Source: Paracoccaceae bacterium
GTDB taxonomy: Bacteria; Pseudomonadota; Alphaproteobacteria; Rhodobacterales; Rhodobacteraceae
Assembly (NCBI GenBank): GCA_028097405.1
Contig: JAOHEK010000017.1
Location: forward strand, 1-63,365
Direction: 5' to 3'
DNA: 63,365 nt
In this document: positions 37,820 through 47,458 of the stretch, piece after piece
Position numbering within the stretch: the stretch's first letter is position 1
How the letters are laid out: every line of letters starts with the position of its first letter
Notes under the pieces: generated by a model
What the model was told of the DNA's origin: nothing
Databases searched by the model: none
What the model saw: the letters and a program-made list of their open reading frames with translations, nothing else
Program-made: the position numbers and the translations under genes

Positions 37820-38440
37820 TTAAGTATCCGGAATAGTGTTGTCTTCGGCCGTATCATCGTCATGACCAAGGCCGGTGTTGTCCCCTAGGCCCTCTATGCC
37901 CAGCTGCCCGGCGAAACGAGGTGCTGTGACGACGATATTGTAGAACTCTGTCGTCGTCAGACCCATTTCGATGACCGGCACATAAGTCGACCAGCTTTCA
38001 ACAACGATGGCTTGCGCGGAACTCGCCATAATTGGAACATGAGGGCTGACAACCGTGGCAATGTCTGCCTGAGTGAGCCCTGGCCCTACACCCTCAGAAG
38101 TTATTTCCCTGGACCAGAGCCTGTTATGCTCTTCGGTGACGTCGTCATAAGTGACGACCGAGACGCGAAGCCTTACCGGCTGGCGCGAGCGCGACAACCA
38201 TTCGTAAACGCGCTGCGTCCCGATCAACAGTTCATTGGTGACGTCGTCTTGTTCCCGCGACAGAAGGTCAGCGACGGTATAGGCTGCCTTCACGTTAATG
38301 TTGCTTTCGCGCAATCCCTCAAAGAAGACATACATCGCCAAAAAGGCCCATGCCAGCAGCGGGAACATCAAGATGGCTTCCACTGAAAAGCTGCCGCGTT
38401 CATCTTTGATGTTACGATTAAGTGCTGTTCGAAGTCTCAT
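37820..38440 (-). CDS. TadE/TadG-family pilus assembly-like protein
   Basis: A 206-residue protein with a basic N-terminus, then DERGSFSVEAILMFPLLAWAFLAMYVF, the prepilin-like G-x-x-x-VE motif and single hydrophobic helix of the TadE family. The rest is periplasmic and ends in an Asp-rich tail. The start at 38440 is chosen because AGGAGAG stands 5 bases before it; a start at 38464 would overlap the previous gene. It closes a three-gene module with the TadE-like and TadG-like genes upstream. Pseudopilins of this family assemble with Flp pili. Confidence 0.75.
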   Translation of the reverse strand: MRLRTALNRNIKDERGSFSVEAILMFPLLAWAFLAMYVFFEGLRESNINVKAAYTVADLLSREQDDVTNELLIGTQRVYEWLSRSRQPVRLRVSVVTYDDVTEEHNRLWSREITSEGVGPGLTQADIATVVSPHVPIMASSAQAIVVESWSTYVPVIEMGLTTTEFYNIVVTAPRFAGQLGIEGLGDNTGLGHDDDTAEDNTIPDT

Positions 38441-38450
38441 TTCATCTCTC

Positions 38451-38999
38451 CTACGCCGGTTCATTTACAAAGGCGGTGGAAGCAATCACCTTGTAGTCAC
38501 CGGTTACTGGGTCCAACGGAATCGTTCGCCCGACACCAAAGCCCGGAAAGATAGGATCAATGACCGAACAGACCCGCATCAGCATCGTTTCATGTTCAGC
38601 ACCGTTTTCGAATCTGATCGGCGCTTGAATAGCACGGTCACGCTTGATGCAATCGACGCCTCCAGTGAGGCCTTGAAAATTATCTCTATCGACGGCCTGA
38701 AGCTCGATCCTTGTCGTCTCTAAACAATCGGGAACAACAACCGCGATGCCACAGATCTGAGCCAAAACAGTGTCGTAAGTCAGATCTGCGCCACCCTGCA
38801 AACGGATGTCCCGAACAACGATGTCGGTGGCTCGTTCAAGCATCACCGCCCTTGTGTTCATGATCGCCACTTCGAAGGCGTAGATAAAAACACTTAGGAA
38901 AAACGGAAATACGATGACCAATTCAACCGTAGCTGCGCCGGATTCGCTTAAGCCAAGGCGGCGCAGGCTTTTACTGAATTTTCGAGCAAAATGTCTCAT
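38451..38999 (-). CDS. TadE-like pseudopilin
   Basis: A 182-residue protein. The N-terminus has SESGAATVELVIVFPFFLSVFIYAFEVA: prepilin-type charged leader, TVE in the expected position and a single hydrophobic helix. Four cysteines in the periplasmic part may pair. Its ATG overlaps the TadG-like stop by 4 bases. It probably functions with the two neighbouring Tad-like proteins; no CpaA-type peptidase or Flp pilin is visible in the window. Confidence 0.8.
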   Translation of the reverse strand: MRHFARKFSKSLRRLGLSESGAATVELVIVFPFFLSVFIYAFEVAIMNTRAVMLERATDIVVRDIRLQGGADLTYDTVLAQICGIAVVVPDCLETTRIELQAVDRDNFQGLTGGVDCIKRDRAIQAPIRFENGAEHETMLMRVCSVIDPIFPGFGVGRTIPLDPVTGDYKVIASTAFVNEPA

Positions 39000-40801
39000 T
39001 TTGTTAACTTCAGCTGGTTGATCTGGTTCGCAATCGACGCGAACGCTTCTTCAATGTCCAAGTTATCTTCGCCGCTAACCCGGTAGAAGTGGTTTTCGGA
39101 CGAAGCGCAGGCTTCCATTATAGCCGCCGAGTCATTCGTCACCTCAAAACCAATTGAGAAAATCACGATGCCTTGGTCTTTGGCAGTCTGACAGATATCG
39201 GCCAAACGATCGTTCTTTTCGTCTTGGTCAATCTCATTGCGAGGTTCTTCAAGCGCGTCATAGAAGTGGTTGGCGTTCCGCGGCGTACCCTGATCGTAGA
39301 TCGCGAATGCACGGCGCGATATTGGCATATTGTGCCAAGCTTCCAACCATGTCAGTTGCTCGGTCGGCGCGGGCGACACGTTTTTCCAGTTCTTACGCGA
39401 TACGTTGTACCAAAGTTCGTTCGAACCACCGCTTCCATCGCGGTCGCCAGGCTCTAGAAAGCTGAAGACATCGCCAGCACGGTTTGGGTCGCCCAGATTA
39501 TGGCCCGGGTCGGGCTCCTCGGAAACCAGAATGTCATCGTCACCGTCGGGGTCGCGGAAGTACGGGCTTAGGCCCTCTTTATACTTGTCTTCCAATTCGT
39601 ACTGGGTCGTATTGATCCCGTCCGTCATCACCACGATAAACTTCAAGAAGTCATCGCTGCCATCCGCCAGATCAACGCCGTTGTGAGGGTGGGGACGTAC
39701 AGAGAATGCGTTGTCGATGCCACCGCCCGGGATCAGATTGTTCAAAGCATCATTCATCGAGGGGTCAAGCAACGCTGCACCCCATTTGACCGCAACGTCG
39801 ATTGACGTGTTGCCGTTCGCCCGGAAATCATCGATCTGGTCTTTCAGAGCGGTCGCATTGTTGGACCACGGTGTGATGTCAAAATAACTGTTGTCCCGGC
39901 AAACAGGGGACCCAATATCCATGCTTGACCGATAGCTTCTCCATGGATCAAACGACGCAGTCTGAGACAACGGAACCGGCTCCATGAACGGAATTAGATT
40001 TCCATCGGCATCCAACGCAGGCGTGATGCCATCGGCTTCCATCACCCAAATATTATTGCCGGATCCGTCAACGCTCTGTCTTTGGCGGTGAATGGCTGTC
40101 GTTTCAAAATCTTCTTCCTCGAAATTCGCGCAATGCGAATAGTCGTGGCTGTGAATGATTGTTAGTTCGTCCAAAAGGTCCGACCCTGCCGAAACTTGTG
40201 TCGAATAGGGAACAAGCGATACCGAGACGCGGTCGTCTTCGGCACCAGCCAGAATGTCGTCCAAGAAAGCCTTCGCAGCTTCCTGCATGTCGTCAAGCTT
40301 GTTTCCGGCGCCCATTGATCCCGAAATGTCCAAAACCAAAGACACTTCAACGTCTTTGATCGCTTGTTCGGCGCCCGACGTCGTGTTGTAGGGCAAGGTA
40401 TCTACACCGACGAGGTTCATCAAAACCGTGTCAAAACCGCCGCCAACAGTCACCGAGACCTGACGACCGGTAATAACGCCCCCGCCACCGACTTCTACCA
40501 CCGAAATGTCGTCATCGGTGACCGTGATGCCAACCTTCGAAAGGTAGTCCTTAACAACTTCCTTCGGATCGAAGGTTTGGTTGAGGTTCGCCGCCGCAAG
40601 CACCGCGCGGTCAGTCGAGTTCTGAACATGTGTCCGACGGTCTTCATAAAGCATCAGGTCAACGGCGACACCACCGAAGATAAGCATGGCCAGGAAAATG
40701 AAGAGCGAGAAAATGATCAACGATCCGTCCTCATCGCGACGATACTGTCTGGCACGCTGTTTGGCGGTCATCCAGGCTGTACGGTGGTCTCGTAGCAGCA
40801 T
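38996..40801 (-). CDS. TadG-like protein with von Willebrand factor A domain
   Basis: A 601-residue protein. One transmembrane helix near residues 27-48 follows a basic N-terminus in DEDGSLIIFSLFIFLAML. A vWA domain begins near 155 with an intact metal-binding DISGSMG (158-164) and is broken by long inserts rich in Asp and Asn. The second MIDAS part is near VVMTDGINTT. The start at 40801 is set by GAGGAG 7 bases upstream; the earlier ATG at 40819 lies before that site. Tad secretion systems use such proteins in Flp pilus assembly and adhesion. Confidence 0.85.
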   Translation of the reverse strand: MLLRDHRTAWMTAKQRARQYRRDEDGSLIIFSLFIFLAMLIFGGVAVDLMLYEDRRTHVQNSTDRAVLAAANLNQTFDPKEVVKDYLSKVGITVTDDDISVVEVGGGGVITGRQVSVTVGGGFDTVLMNLVGVDTLPYNTTSGAEQAIKDVEVSLVLDISGSMGAGNKLDDMQEAAKAFLDDILAGAEDDRVSVSLVPYSTQVSAGSDLLDELTIIHSHDYSHCANFEEEDFETTAIHRQRQSVDGSGNNIWVMEADGITPALDADGNLIPFMEPVPLSQTASFDPWRSYRSSMDIGSPVCRDNSYFDITPWSNNATALKDQIDDFRANGNTSIDVAVKWGAALLDPSMNDALNNLIPGGGIDNAFSVRPHPHNGVDLADGSDDFLKFIVVMTDGINTTQYELEDKYKEGLSPYFRDPDGDDDILVSEEPDPGHNLGDPNRAGDVFSFLEPGDRDGSGGSNELWYNVSRKNWKNVSPAPTEQLTWLEAWHNMPISRRAFAIYDQGTPRNANHFYDALEEPRNEIDQDEKNDRLADICQTAKDQGIVIFSIGFEVTNDSAAIMEACASSENHFYRVSGEDNLDIEEAFASIANQINQLKLTK

Positions 40802-41026
40802 TGCAGTCTCCTCTTTCATAATCCGTTCACACTTGTGTCCGCAGCAGCGGTCTGGACATCACAGTCCTTAATGAGAGTGTTCTTAGTGGGAGGAGATCAT
40901 GGCCAGTCTGTGGCAACCGTCGATAAGCTGTGAAAAAAAGCATTACGGAACAGCGCGTTGTGTTTCCGAGAACAGTCTGTTCCAATCTAGGAACAATGCC
41001 GATCTGCACAGGACGTGCACAAACAG

Positions 41027-41053
41027 AAAAAGGGCCGGCCCAAAGGCCGACCC
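41027..41053 (-). terminator. Rho-independent terminator of ftsZ
   Basis: On the minus strand GGGTCGGCC pairs with GGCCGGCCC (9 bp, one G-T pair) around a 4-base loop, followed by five T residues. It begins 22 bases after the ftsZ stop and isolates ftsZ from the TadG-like gene downstream. Confidence 0.87.
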
Positions 41054-41075
41054 AGTGGGAGTGATTTTTTAAACT

Positions 41076-42641
41076 CTAGTTGGCTTGACGACGCAGGAAT
41101 GCGGGGATCTCGATCCGCTCTTGATCTTCGCTCAGCTGAGGCTCTTCTGCAGGCACTGCGCGCCCAACGGGTGGCTGCTGACGTCGTGTATCGGCCGAAC
41201 CATCGGCGTTAGCCACACCACCGGCCATCCGCGTGATCAATGTGTTGATCCCGAAACGGGGACGTTCAGGTTCTGACTGCATCGGAGCCGCGACCGGCTG
41301 GGCTGGTGGCATATAACGTGCCTCTCCCGGCTGGTGGTTGGCCAAAGACCCCGGTGCACGGCCCGTTACCCGTTCCAGACGCGCCAAGGCTTCCGGTGTC
41401 GGCGTACCGGCAACAGGGCGACCATGGGCATCTAATTGCGCGGGCTGCGGCTGATAAGCTGGGGCTGGCAAACCGTCCGCCGTGGTTGGGGCAGCAGGCT
41501 CTAGCCCTTCAAAAAGGCTGGGTTCTACGTGAGCCGCAGGCTCGGCATGGGCCTGCGCAACCGCTGGCTGCTCAAAAACAGGTTGTTCGTAAACCGGTGC
41601 CGCGGCGATTGGCGCAGGCTGCGCAACCGGCTCGGACATAATATGGGTCGTTGCTGGTGGAGCCGCGATTTGCACCTCGGCGTCGATGCCTGTGGCCACA
41701 ACGCTGACCCGCATCATGCCTTCCATCGCCATATCCAATGTCGAACCCACGATGATATTCGCGTCGGCATCGACTTCTTCGCGGATACGGTTGGCGGCTT
41801 CGTCCAGTTCGAACAATGTCAGGTCTTCGGCACCTGTGATGTTGATCAAGACGCCCTTGGCACCCTTCAGACTGATTTCGTCCAACAATGGGTTGGCAAT
41901 CGCCTTCTCGGCGGCCTGAACAGCGCGATCTTCGCCCTCGGCCTCGCCGGTGCCCATCATCGCCTTGCCCATTTCGTCCATCACAGACCGCACATCGGCA
42001 AAATCCAGATTGATCAGACCCGGGCGTACCATCAGATCGGTCACGCCTTTAACACCTTGGTGCAGAACGTCATCGGCCATGCTGAAAGCTTCGGTAAACG
42101 TAGTCTTTTCGTTCGCAATACGGAACAGATTCTGGTTCGGAATGATGATCAGTGTGTCGACCATCTTTTGCAGGGCTTCGATACCCTCTTCCGCCTGACG
42201 CATCCGCTTGGCGCCTTCGAACTGAAATGGCTTGGTCACAACACCAACGGTCAGCACACCCAACTCGCGTGCCGCCTGCGCGATGATCGGAGCCGCGCCC
42301 GTGCCAGTACCGCCGCCCATTCCTGCCGTGATGAAACACATATGTGCGCCGGCCAGCTGGTCCACGATTTCTTCAATCGTCTCTTCAGCGGCAGCAGCGC
42401 CAACACTTGGCCGCGCTCCGGCACCCAAACCTTCGGTAACGCGCAGGCCCATTTGAATTTTCGTCGATGCCTGCGATTGTTGCAGCGCTTGTGCGTCGGT
42501 ATTCGCAACAACGAATTCAACGCCCTCAAGCTTCTTTTCAATCATGTTGTTAACGGCGTTACCGCCCGCGCCACCGACACCGAACACGGTAATGCGTGGC
42601 TTTAGTTCTTCGTGTGAGGGCACAGTCAAGTTTAGGGTCAT
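41076..42641 (-). CDS. ftsZ: Cell division protein FtsZ
   Basis: Tubulin-like GTPase that forms the division ring. The 521-residue protein has the GGGTGTG tubulin signature near residue 107, the T7 synergy loop [11 protein letters not shown] near 210, a Pro/Ala-rich linker of about 180 residues and a conserved C-terminal peptide ending [10 protein letters not shown] that binds FtsA. The long linker is usual in alphaproteobacteria. It is last in the ftsQ-ftsA-ftsZ run and has its own terminator. Confidence 0.98.
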   Translation of the reverse strand: MTLNLTVPSHEELKPRITVFGVGGAGGNAVNNMIEKKLEGVEFVVANTDAQALQQSQASTKIQMGLRVTEGLGAGARPSVGAAAAEETIEEIVDQLAGAHMCFITAGMGGGTGTGAAPIIAQAARELGVLTVGVVTKPFQFEGAKRMRQAEEGIEALQKMVDTLIIIPNQNLFRIANEKTTFTEAFSMADDVLHQGVKGVTDLMVRPGLINLDFADVRSVMDEMGKAMMGTGEAEGEDRAVQAAEKAIANPLLDEISLKGAKGVLINITGAEDLTLFELDEAANRIREEVDADANIIVGSTLDMAMEGMMRVSVVATGIDAEVQIAAPPATTHIMSEPVAQPAPIAAAPVYEQPVFEQPAVAQAHAEPAAHVEPSLFEGLEPAAPTTADGLPAPAYQPQPAQLDAHGRPVAGTPTPEALARLERVTGRAPGSLANHQPGEARYMPPAQPVAAPMQSEPERPRFGINTLITRMAGGVANADGSADTRRQQPPVGRAVPAEEPQLSEDQERIEIPAFLRRQAN

Positions 42642-43012
42642 AGGTTCGTCCGCCTGTTTGTTGTCATCGCACTACCGGGCAGAAGCGCGATTTGTACGAC
42701 CCTTAAGGCCGTCTGCTGGATGAAAGTGACCTTACCCAAAGGCAATCAATAGGTCACCCCGATTCGAGGCCGAAACCACGAAATATGGCATTTTTTTGTG
42801 GGCCTTCCCCATCATGTCGTGCGACCAACAATATCCTGTGAGATGATACGGACTTACGTCATCATCTTCACGCAAAGTCGTGGCGTCGCGCGGAACGCAC
42901 CACAACCCTTGGTTGCACCCTACAATCTGAAGTGGCTGCTCTGCCTCCTTCGTGGCCGTTGTCCGACCTTGTAAATACCTTAGCAGATTCGCCTGACACC
43001 GTCGCCCACTTT
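42642..43012. other. ftsA-ftsZ intergenic region
   Basis: About 370 bases upstream of ftsZ with no credible gene; the short frames lack ribosome binding sites. The length implies that ftsZ has its own promoter or promoters. GATTC (a GANTC methylation site of the CcrM type) occurs at 42761 and 42986, but this motif is frequent and I draw no conclusion from it. Confidence 0.5.
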
Positions 43013-44356
43013 CTACCAGTTGCTCTTGAACCATTTCATCGCACGGCGCAGGGACCGCGGCGCGCCAAGATCGCTTGGCATCTCGAAATCCCAAAACTCG
43101 TCCTGCGGATGCGCCGCAAACAGGCTAAGGCCGACAGCGCTTGCAAATGCCGTGCCCGTCGCCGCCTGAGGAAGCCCGTGCACACGCAAAGGTCGCCCGA
43201 TCCGTACCTGCTGACCCAGTATCTTCGGCGCAAGCGTATCCAATCCCGGAATTTGGCTCGCCCCACCCGTCAATACGATCTGCTGGCTTGGCAAATGCTC
43301 AAACCCTGCCGCGTCCAGACGTTCGCGCACCTCTTCCAGAATTTCCTCAACCCGTGGCCGCATGATCCCGATCAACTCGGCCCGACTAACCGTGCGCCGG
43401 TCATGTTCCCAATCGCCCGTCTCGCCACCGATCTCGATCATCTCGCGATCATCCATTCCGGTCGCCACGACGCCGCCATGGAACGTCTTCAACCGCTCAG
43501 CCGACGCCAGCCCAATCTGCAAACCCTTGGAAATATCTTGCGTCACATGCTCGCCGCCAAGACGCACAGTGTCAGCATAAATCATGTGGCGCTTCATAAA
43601 GATCGACAGCCCCGTCGTACCGCCGCCCATGTCAACGCAGGCCGCACCCAGTTCCTGCTCGTCTTCAACCAAAGCCGCAATGCCCGACACGTAAGACGAA
43701 AGAGCCAAACCAGCCAGTTCAAGATCGCACCGCCGCAGACAATAGATCAGATTCTCGATCACCGGCGTATCGACCGTCAGCATATGCAAATCACACGCCA
43801 ATCGCTGCCCGATTTGGTCACGCGGATCAATCAGACCCGAGCGATGATCCAGCGCAAAGTTCACCGGCTGAGCATGCAGAATTTCACGATCTGCCCCGAA
43901 ATCCGGCAGATCACAAGCCGCCAGCACATGGGCGATATCAGACTCGTTCACAACATCGCCGCCGATATTCACCTGACCCGCAACACCATAAGACCGAGGC
44001 TGACCGCCCGACAAACACGCAATCACATGATCAACCCGGCAGTTCGCCATCTTCTGCGCCGCCTGCACCGCCGTCCGTATCGCCCGTTCAGTTTCCTGTA
44101 CCGCACAGGTTTCACCCAGTTTGATCCCACGCGACCGCGTTGTGGCCGCTCCAATCACCCGAAATTTGGTCTGGCCCGCCATCGCGCCAATGCCTTCACC
44201 CGATGGTATCCCCTCGCGACCATCAAACTTCAGGATCAAACAGGCGATTTTCGACGTGCCCACGTCCAGAATGGCAATCACACCACGCTGAATGGCCGCC
44301 TGCCGCATCGCCCGCATCGATCGTTGGTTTTGATAAAGATCGTTGAGTATTCTCAT
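43013..44356 (-). CDS. ftsA: Cell division protein FtsA
   Basis: Actin-like ATPase that tethers FtsZ to the membrane. The 447-residue protein has the phosphate loops LDVGTSKIACLI and CVDMGGGTTGLSIF, the adenosine motif TGGASQIPGLD and a C-terminal amphipathic helix (RRAMKWFKSNW) for membrane binding. It overlaps ftsQ by 4 bases, indicating coupled translation. Confidence 0.96.
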   Translation of the reverse strand: MRILNDLYQNQRSMRAMRQAAIQRGVIAILDVGTSKIACLILKFDGREGIPSGEGIGAMAGQTKFRVIGAATTRSRGIKLGETCAVQETERAIRTAVQAAQKMANCRVDHVIACLSGGQPRSYGVAGQVNIGGDVVNESDIAHVLAACDLPDFGADREILHAQPVNFALDHRSGLIDPRDQIGQRLACDLHMLTVDTPVIENLIYCLRRCDLELAGLALSSYVSGIAALVEDEQELGAACVDMGGGTTGLSIFMKRHMIYADTVRLGGEHVTQDISKGLQIGLASAERLKTFHGGVVATGMDDREMIEIGGETGDWEHDRRTVSRAELIGIMRPRVEEILEEVRERLDAAGFEHLPSQQIVLTGGASQIPGLDTLAPKILGQQVRIGRPLRVHGLPQAATGTAFASAVGLSLFAAHPQDEFWDFEMPSDLGAPRSLRRAMKWFKSNW

Positions 44357-45204
44357 TCCGCCACAAACCCCGTTTCAAATAGTATGTCACTCGCCCCTAC
44401 ACCCAACCGCAAAACCGGACGGCCGGGGTTTCGGAAATCCACGACGGACAGATCGCGTTCTAAAAGATCTTGCGCTTGATCAAGCGCGATCACCTTTTCC
44501 ATCGCCGCCGCTGCCTCGGATTCCGGTAGCATGATCCGCTGATCCCGGTCCAAAACCACATCCCAACGGCGTTCACCCACGCGCAGGAAACCCCGCAACC
44601 GATCCCGGATCGGCAAGGCTGCGGCGAAAAGCGCCATCGCCTCTTCCACCTTGGTATCCGCGCCAGCACCAACGATTAGCGGCAAATCCGATCGGGCCAT
44701 TCTGTCGCTTAGGGCGGCAACCGGATGCCCCGTCAGATCAAGCAGAACCAACGCATCTTCTTCGCGCCAAATGACAGATGGCACACGTTCCTCAACCTCG
44801 ATCTCAAGAACCCCGCCCGAGCGAATGCGGACCGAAGCATCAGCCACCGCATCCAACGTCTCGACGGCTTCTTGCAAACCGCTCAGGTCCAAATCAAACG
44901 ATGACACCGGAAAATCCATCGACAGCACTTCGCGAATGTCAGCCGCCACATTGGGCGAGGCATCTTCCACGACCATCAAGCGCACCATAAATTCGGGCCG
45001 TTCTTCGATCTGCCGTTTCACCTCGGCCATGCGGTCCATCGCTCCGTCGCGCCGCCCCTGATCCGACCCCCAAAAAGCCACACCAGAGGCAAGGATCAAA
45101 ACCGGCAACCCATAGCGCAGAAACCGCCGCACCCACGGGCGCAACATGATGCGGTTCAGCTTATAGGCTAAACGCGAAGGTGCAGGATCCTTCATCTGTC
45201 CCAT
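44353..45204 (-). CDS. ftsQ: Cell division protein FtsQ
   Basis: Bitopic divisome protein linking FtsB/FtsL with early division proteins. The 283-residue protein has a short cytoplasmic segment, one transmembrane helix (about 30-46), a POTRA domain (about 75-150, FMVRLMVVEDASPNVAADIR) and a beta domain. It overlaps the ddl remnant upstream by 13 bases and ftsA downstream by 4, so its translation is likely coupled to the ddl remnant. Confidence 0.93.
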   Translation of the reverse strand: MGQMKDPAPSRLAYKLNRIMLRPWVRRFLRYGLPVLILASGVAFWGSDQGRRDGAMDRMAEVKRQIEERPEFMVRLMVVEDASPNVAADIREVLSMDFPVSSFDLDLSGLQEAVETLDAVADASVRIRSGGVLEIEVEERVPSVIWREEDALVLLDLTGHPVAALSDRMARSDLPLIVGAGADTKVEEAMALFAAALPIRDRLRGFLRVGERRWDVVLDRDQRIMLPESEAAAAMEKVIALDQAQDLLERDLSVVDFRNPGRPVLRLGVGASDILFETGFVAE

Positions 45205-45512
45205 AAGGCACCCTTTACGGTCCCGACACCAAGGTCGGGAAAGCCGCTGCCAACATAAGCTGCCTGTCTAGGCACCAACGAAGTGCGCATCATCACAGCG
45301 CAAGCTTCACCCGCCAAGCGATCGACACCTCTCCAAGGCGTCAACGCCTTCAGGCGCACGGCGACATCAGGCCCAACGTCCCGTTCTTTAACTTTGTATT
45401 CGGCCTCCCGAAGTGCCTCCGCGCATTCGCGCCCAGTGAACAAAGACACCCCGCGTTCAGCCGAGGGCCCGTCCATCAAAATCGTCACTTTCGGGGGTAA
45501 GCTGCTCGACAT
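45192..45512 (-). pseudogene. ddl: D-alanine-D-alanine ligase remnant with large internal deletion
   Basis: An open frame of 106 residues where ddl belongs between murB and ftsQ. The first 55 or so residues match a Ddl N-terminus: KVTILMDGPSAERGVSL (usual LMGGPSAEREVSL) and TGRECAEALREAEYKV. The last 32 match a Ddl C-terminus: TSLVPRQAAYVGSGFPDL and a final DR. About 200 residues between them, with the ATP-grasp and catalytic parts, are gone, leaving a short unaligned junction. The frame stays open through the join and overlaps ftsQ. It cannot be an active ligase. Its retention may serve ftsQ translation. Confidence 0.85.
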
Positions 45513-45548
45513 ACCCGCCACCTGTAATATGGGCGTTTTTCGCCCCTG

Positions 45549-46493
45549 TTATTCGTCTTTTGCCTCAGGGGTCGGTTCACCGACCCTCAGTACTTCCCAC
45601 TCTAATCTAATTCCGGAGCTTTGGAAAACAGCTTCCCGCACATCTTCGCCCAATTCTTCCAGATCAGCCGCAGTGGCGCCACCCGTATTGACTAAAAAGT
45701 TCGAATGCATCTCGGACATCTGAGCCGCGCCGCGCATCGCACCGCGCATGCCTGCGTCGTCAATCACCTTCCAAGCTTTCAACTCATGGGTATCATCCGC
45801 CTTTCCGGTACTGCTAAACCCCGCCGGATTGCGAAAGGTGGACCCCGCCGTCAATGCCTTGGTCGGCTGCGTCTGATTGCGCTTGGCCAACTGCGCTTCC
45901 ATCTTGGCGACAAGCGCGTCAGGGTCACCCGCCTCTGCGCGAAACTTCGCCGAAACAATCACCGCACCTTCGGCAAGATCGCTTTGGCGATAGCGAAAGT
46001 TGAAATCCGTCGGCCCCAAAACATCATGCGTCCCGTCCCGCATAATCACATCGGCCGAGACAAGGTGATCCGCCACATAAGACCCATAGCAACCCGCGTT
46101 CATGCGCACAGCGCCGCCAATGGCGCCCGGGATGGTGCGCAGAAACGTCAAATCCAGCCCGGCCTCTGCGGCACGCTTGGCCACCTGTGCATCCAACGCG
46201 CCGGCCCCAGCCGTAACCGTATCGCCTTCAACCGTCACATCCGCAAAAGCCCGGCCCAAACGGATCACAACAGCCCGCAAGCCGCCGTCCCGAACGATCA
46301 GGTTCGACCCGACGCCCATGGGGAAAACCGCGACATCCATCGGCAAGTCGCCAAGAAACGCGCTTAAGTCACCCACATCTTTTGGAAGAAACAACCAATC
46401 CGCCGGCCCGCCAGCGCGCAGCCACGTCAGCCCCGACAGGTCATAATTCGGCGTTATCCGCCCTTGAATAGCGATACTACTTACATCTGCCAT
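45549..46493 (-). CDS. murB: UDP-N-acetylenolpyruvoylglucosamine reductase
   Basis: Reduces the enolpyruvyl group to make UDP-N-acetylmuramic acid. The 314-residue FAD protein has the PLxGxGSN-type motif [33 protein letters not shown] and a C-terminal Glu in LEWEVLRVG. The start at 46493 was chosen because [19 protein letters not shown] resembles relatives; seven more residues precede it in frame. Upstream lie three small membrane genes, as is usual between murC and murB in this group. Confidence 0.96.
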   Translation of the reverse strand: MADVSSIAIQGRITPNYDLSGLTWLRAGGPADWLFLPKDVGDLSAFLGDLPMDVAVFPMGVGSNLIVRDGGLRAVVIRLGRAFADVTVEGDTVTAGAGALDAQVAKRAAEAGLDLTFLRTIPGAIGGAVRMNAGCYGSYVADHLVSADVIMRDGTHDVLGPTDFNFRYRQSDLAEGAVIVSAKFRAEAGDPDALVAKMEAQLAKRNQTQPTKALTAGSTFRNPAGFSSTGKADDTHELKAWKVIDDAGMRGAMRGAAQMSEMHSNFLVNTGGATAADLEELGEDVREAVFQSSGIRLEWEVLRVGEPTPEAKDE

Positions 46494-46583
46494 GAAGCAA
46501 AGCGCTAGCACCACAACCCAAGGGAAACAACGCCTCCAAACAGAAAAACCGCGGTCGCCTGCGGCTCATCTATCCCAAGTGAT

Positions 46584-46844
46584 CTAGAACCTACGCATCG
46601 GTCGCCGCAACATTAGTCGTAACACCGCGCCGATCGGCCATGCCACAAAGGTCACCGCAAAAAACAAGGGCGCTGCAACCTGCATCACCGCGATCAAGTC
46701 GCTGCCGCCGGCCTTGTCAAGAAACACCAGATAGCCACCCGCGCCGCCAATGGCTGCCGCCAGAATAAACGCAGGAACAACCGAGCCGATAAACAGCATC
46801 AAAAACCAGCCGCCCAAAACTAGGTAAACAAGTTGCATTTCCAC
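46584..46844 (-). CDS. Small membrane protein, 86 aa
   Basis: Not assigned. Three hydrophobic segments (about 5-20, 22-42 and 50-75) and a basic C-terminal RLMLRRPMRRF indicate an inner-membrane protein with cytoplasmic tail. It lies 8 bases downstream of the DUF2484 gene and 90 bases before murB, inside the murC-murB interval where small membrane genes are usual in Rhodobacterales. Confidence 0.75.
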   Translation of the reverse strand: MEMQLVYLVLGGWFLMLFIGSVVPAFILAAAIGGAGGYLVFLDKAGGSDLIAVMQVAAPLFFAVTFVAWPIGAVLRLMLRRPMRRF

Positions 46845-46852
46845 TGGTAACT

Positions 46853-47113
46853 CTACCTTTCCACTTTACGCATTACTAAAGTCCGGCACCACCGTATCAG
46901 ATAGCGCACCGGCCAGCGCAGGATCGACATTGCCGCGACTGTGATGATCAATCCTATGATCCAACCGTCGGTCCAAAAGACCCATCCCAAAATCGGCAAA
47001 CCGAATGTGATCAACACATAGGCCGCTGGCCAATGGTGGTGCTTTGACGGGAACATCGCGATAACATTAGCCAAAATCAACCACAGGAAGGCCAGCAAAA
47101 CAGGGGCGCTCAT
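46853..47113 (-). CDS. DUF2484 family membrane protein (copy 2)
   Basis: An 86-residue protein with three hydrophobic segments and the family-like pattern WLILANVIAMFPSKHHHWPAA, then GWVFWTDGW and RWPVRYLIRW. It is a diverged relative of the next gene upstream, which it overlaps by 4 bases (ATGA). The frame is open much further upstream, but that extension is antisense-like shadow of the first copy. Function unknown; the pair is typical of the murC-murB region. Confidence 0.82.
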   Translation of the reverse strand: MSAPVLLAFLWLILANVIAMFPSKHHHWPAAYVLITFGLPILGWVFWTDGWIIGLIITVAAMSILRWPVRYLIRWCRTLVMRKVER

Positions 47114-47364
47114 GTTGGCACCTTGGGGCTTTCGCCGCGTGCGCAACGGTAAAAATAGATCAACGGATTGCGGAACATTGATACAAAGGCAAAAAGCCCC
47201 GCCGCAAAAATCCAACTGCCGTGATCCCAAGCGATCCAGCCCAAAAGCACCGGAGCCGCCACCAACAACACAATGCCGGGCGGGTATTGTAGACGCATCG
47301 GCAAAAACGCGACGAAAGTCGCAAGGAACACCCACAGGCATCCACTGATCAGTGATAGACTCAT
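47110..47364 (-). CDS. DUF2484 family membrane protein (copy 1)
   Basis: An 84-residue protein with LWVFLATFVAFLPMRLQYPPGI, WIAWDHGSW and FRNPLIYFYRCARG, aligning block by block with the following gene (conserved W-x-F/L-A-x-x-x-A-x-x-P, then G-x-x-x-W-D/T-H/D-G). The two look like an old tandem duplication. Function unknown. The upstream neighbour is the radical SAM gene rather than murC. Confidence 0.84.
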   Translation of the reverse strand: MSLSLISGCLWVFLATFVAFLPMRLQYPPGIVLLVAAPVLLGWIAWDHGSWIFAAGLFAFVSMFRNPLIYFYRCARGESPKVPT

Positions 47365-47422
47365 CGGAAAAGGTTAACGGGGAAATCCGGCAGGAATGGG
47401 GCACAACCTCTCGATACATCCC

Positions 47423-47458
47423 TCAAAACAAAGACAATTATTCAAAACAAAGACAATT
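47423..47458 (-). repeat. 17-bp tandem duplication at the end of the radical SAM gene
   Basis: TCAAAACAAAGACAATT occurs at 47423-47439 and again at 47442-47458 (period 19). The inner copy encodes the final residues and stop of the radical SAM protein; the outer copy lies past the stop. This looks like replication slippage. Confidence 0.85.

Noticed and set aside
42761-42990. Two GANTC sites before ftsZ as CcrM-controlled promoter elements
   Set aside because: The motif is expected every few hundred bases, so two sites in this gap carry little information.
42932-44479. A 515-codon open frame on the plus strand opposite ftsA
   Set aside because: ftsA motifs on the minus strand are unmistakable; the opposite frame has no domain and skewed composition.
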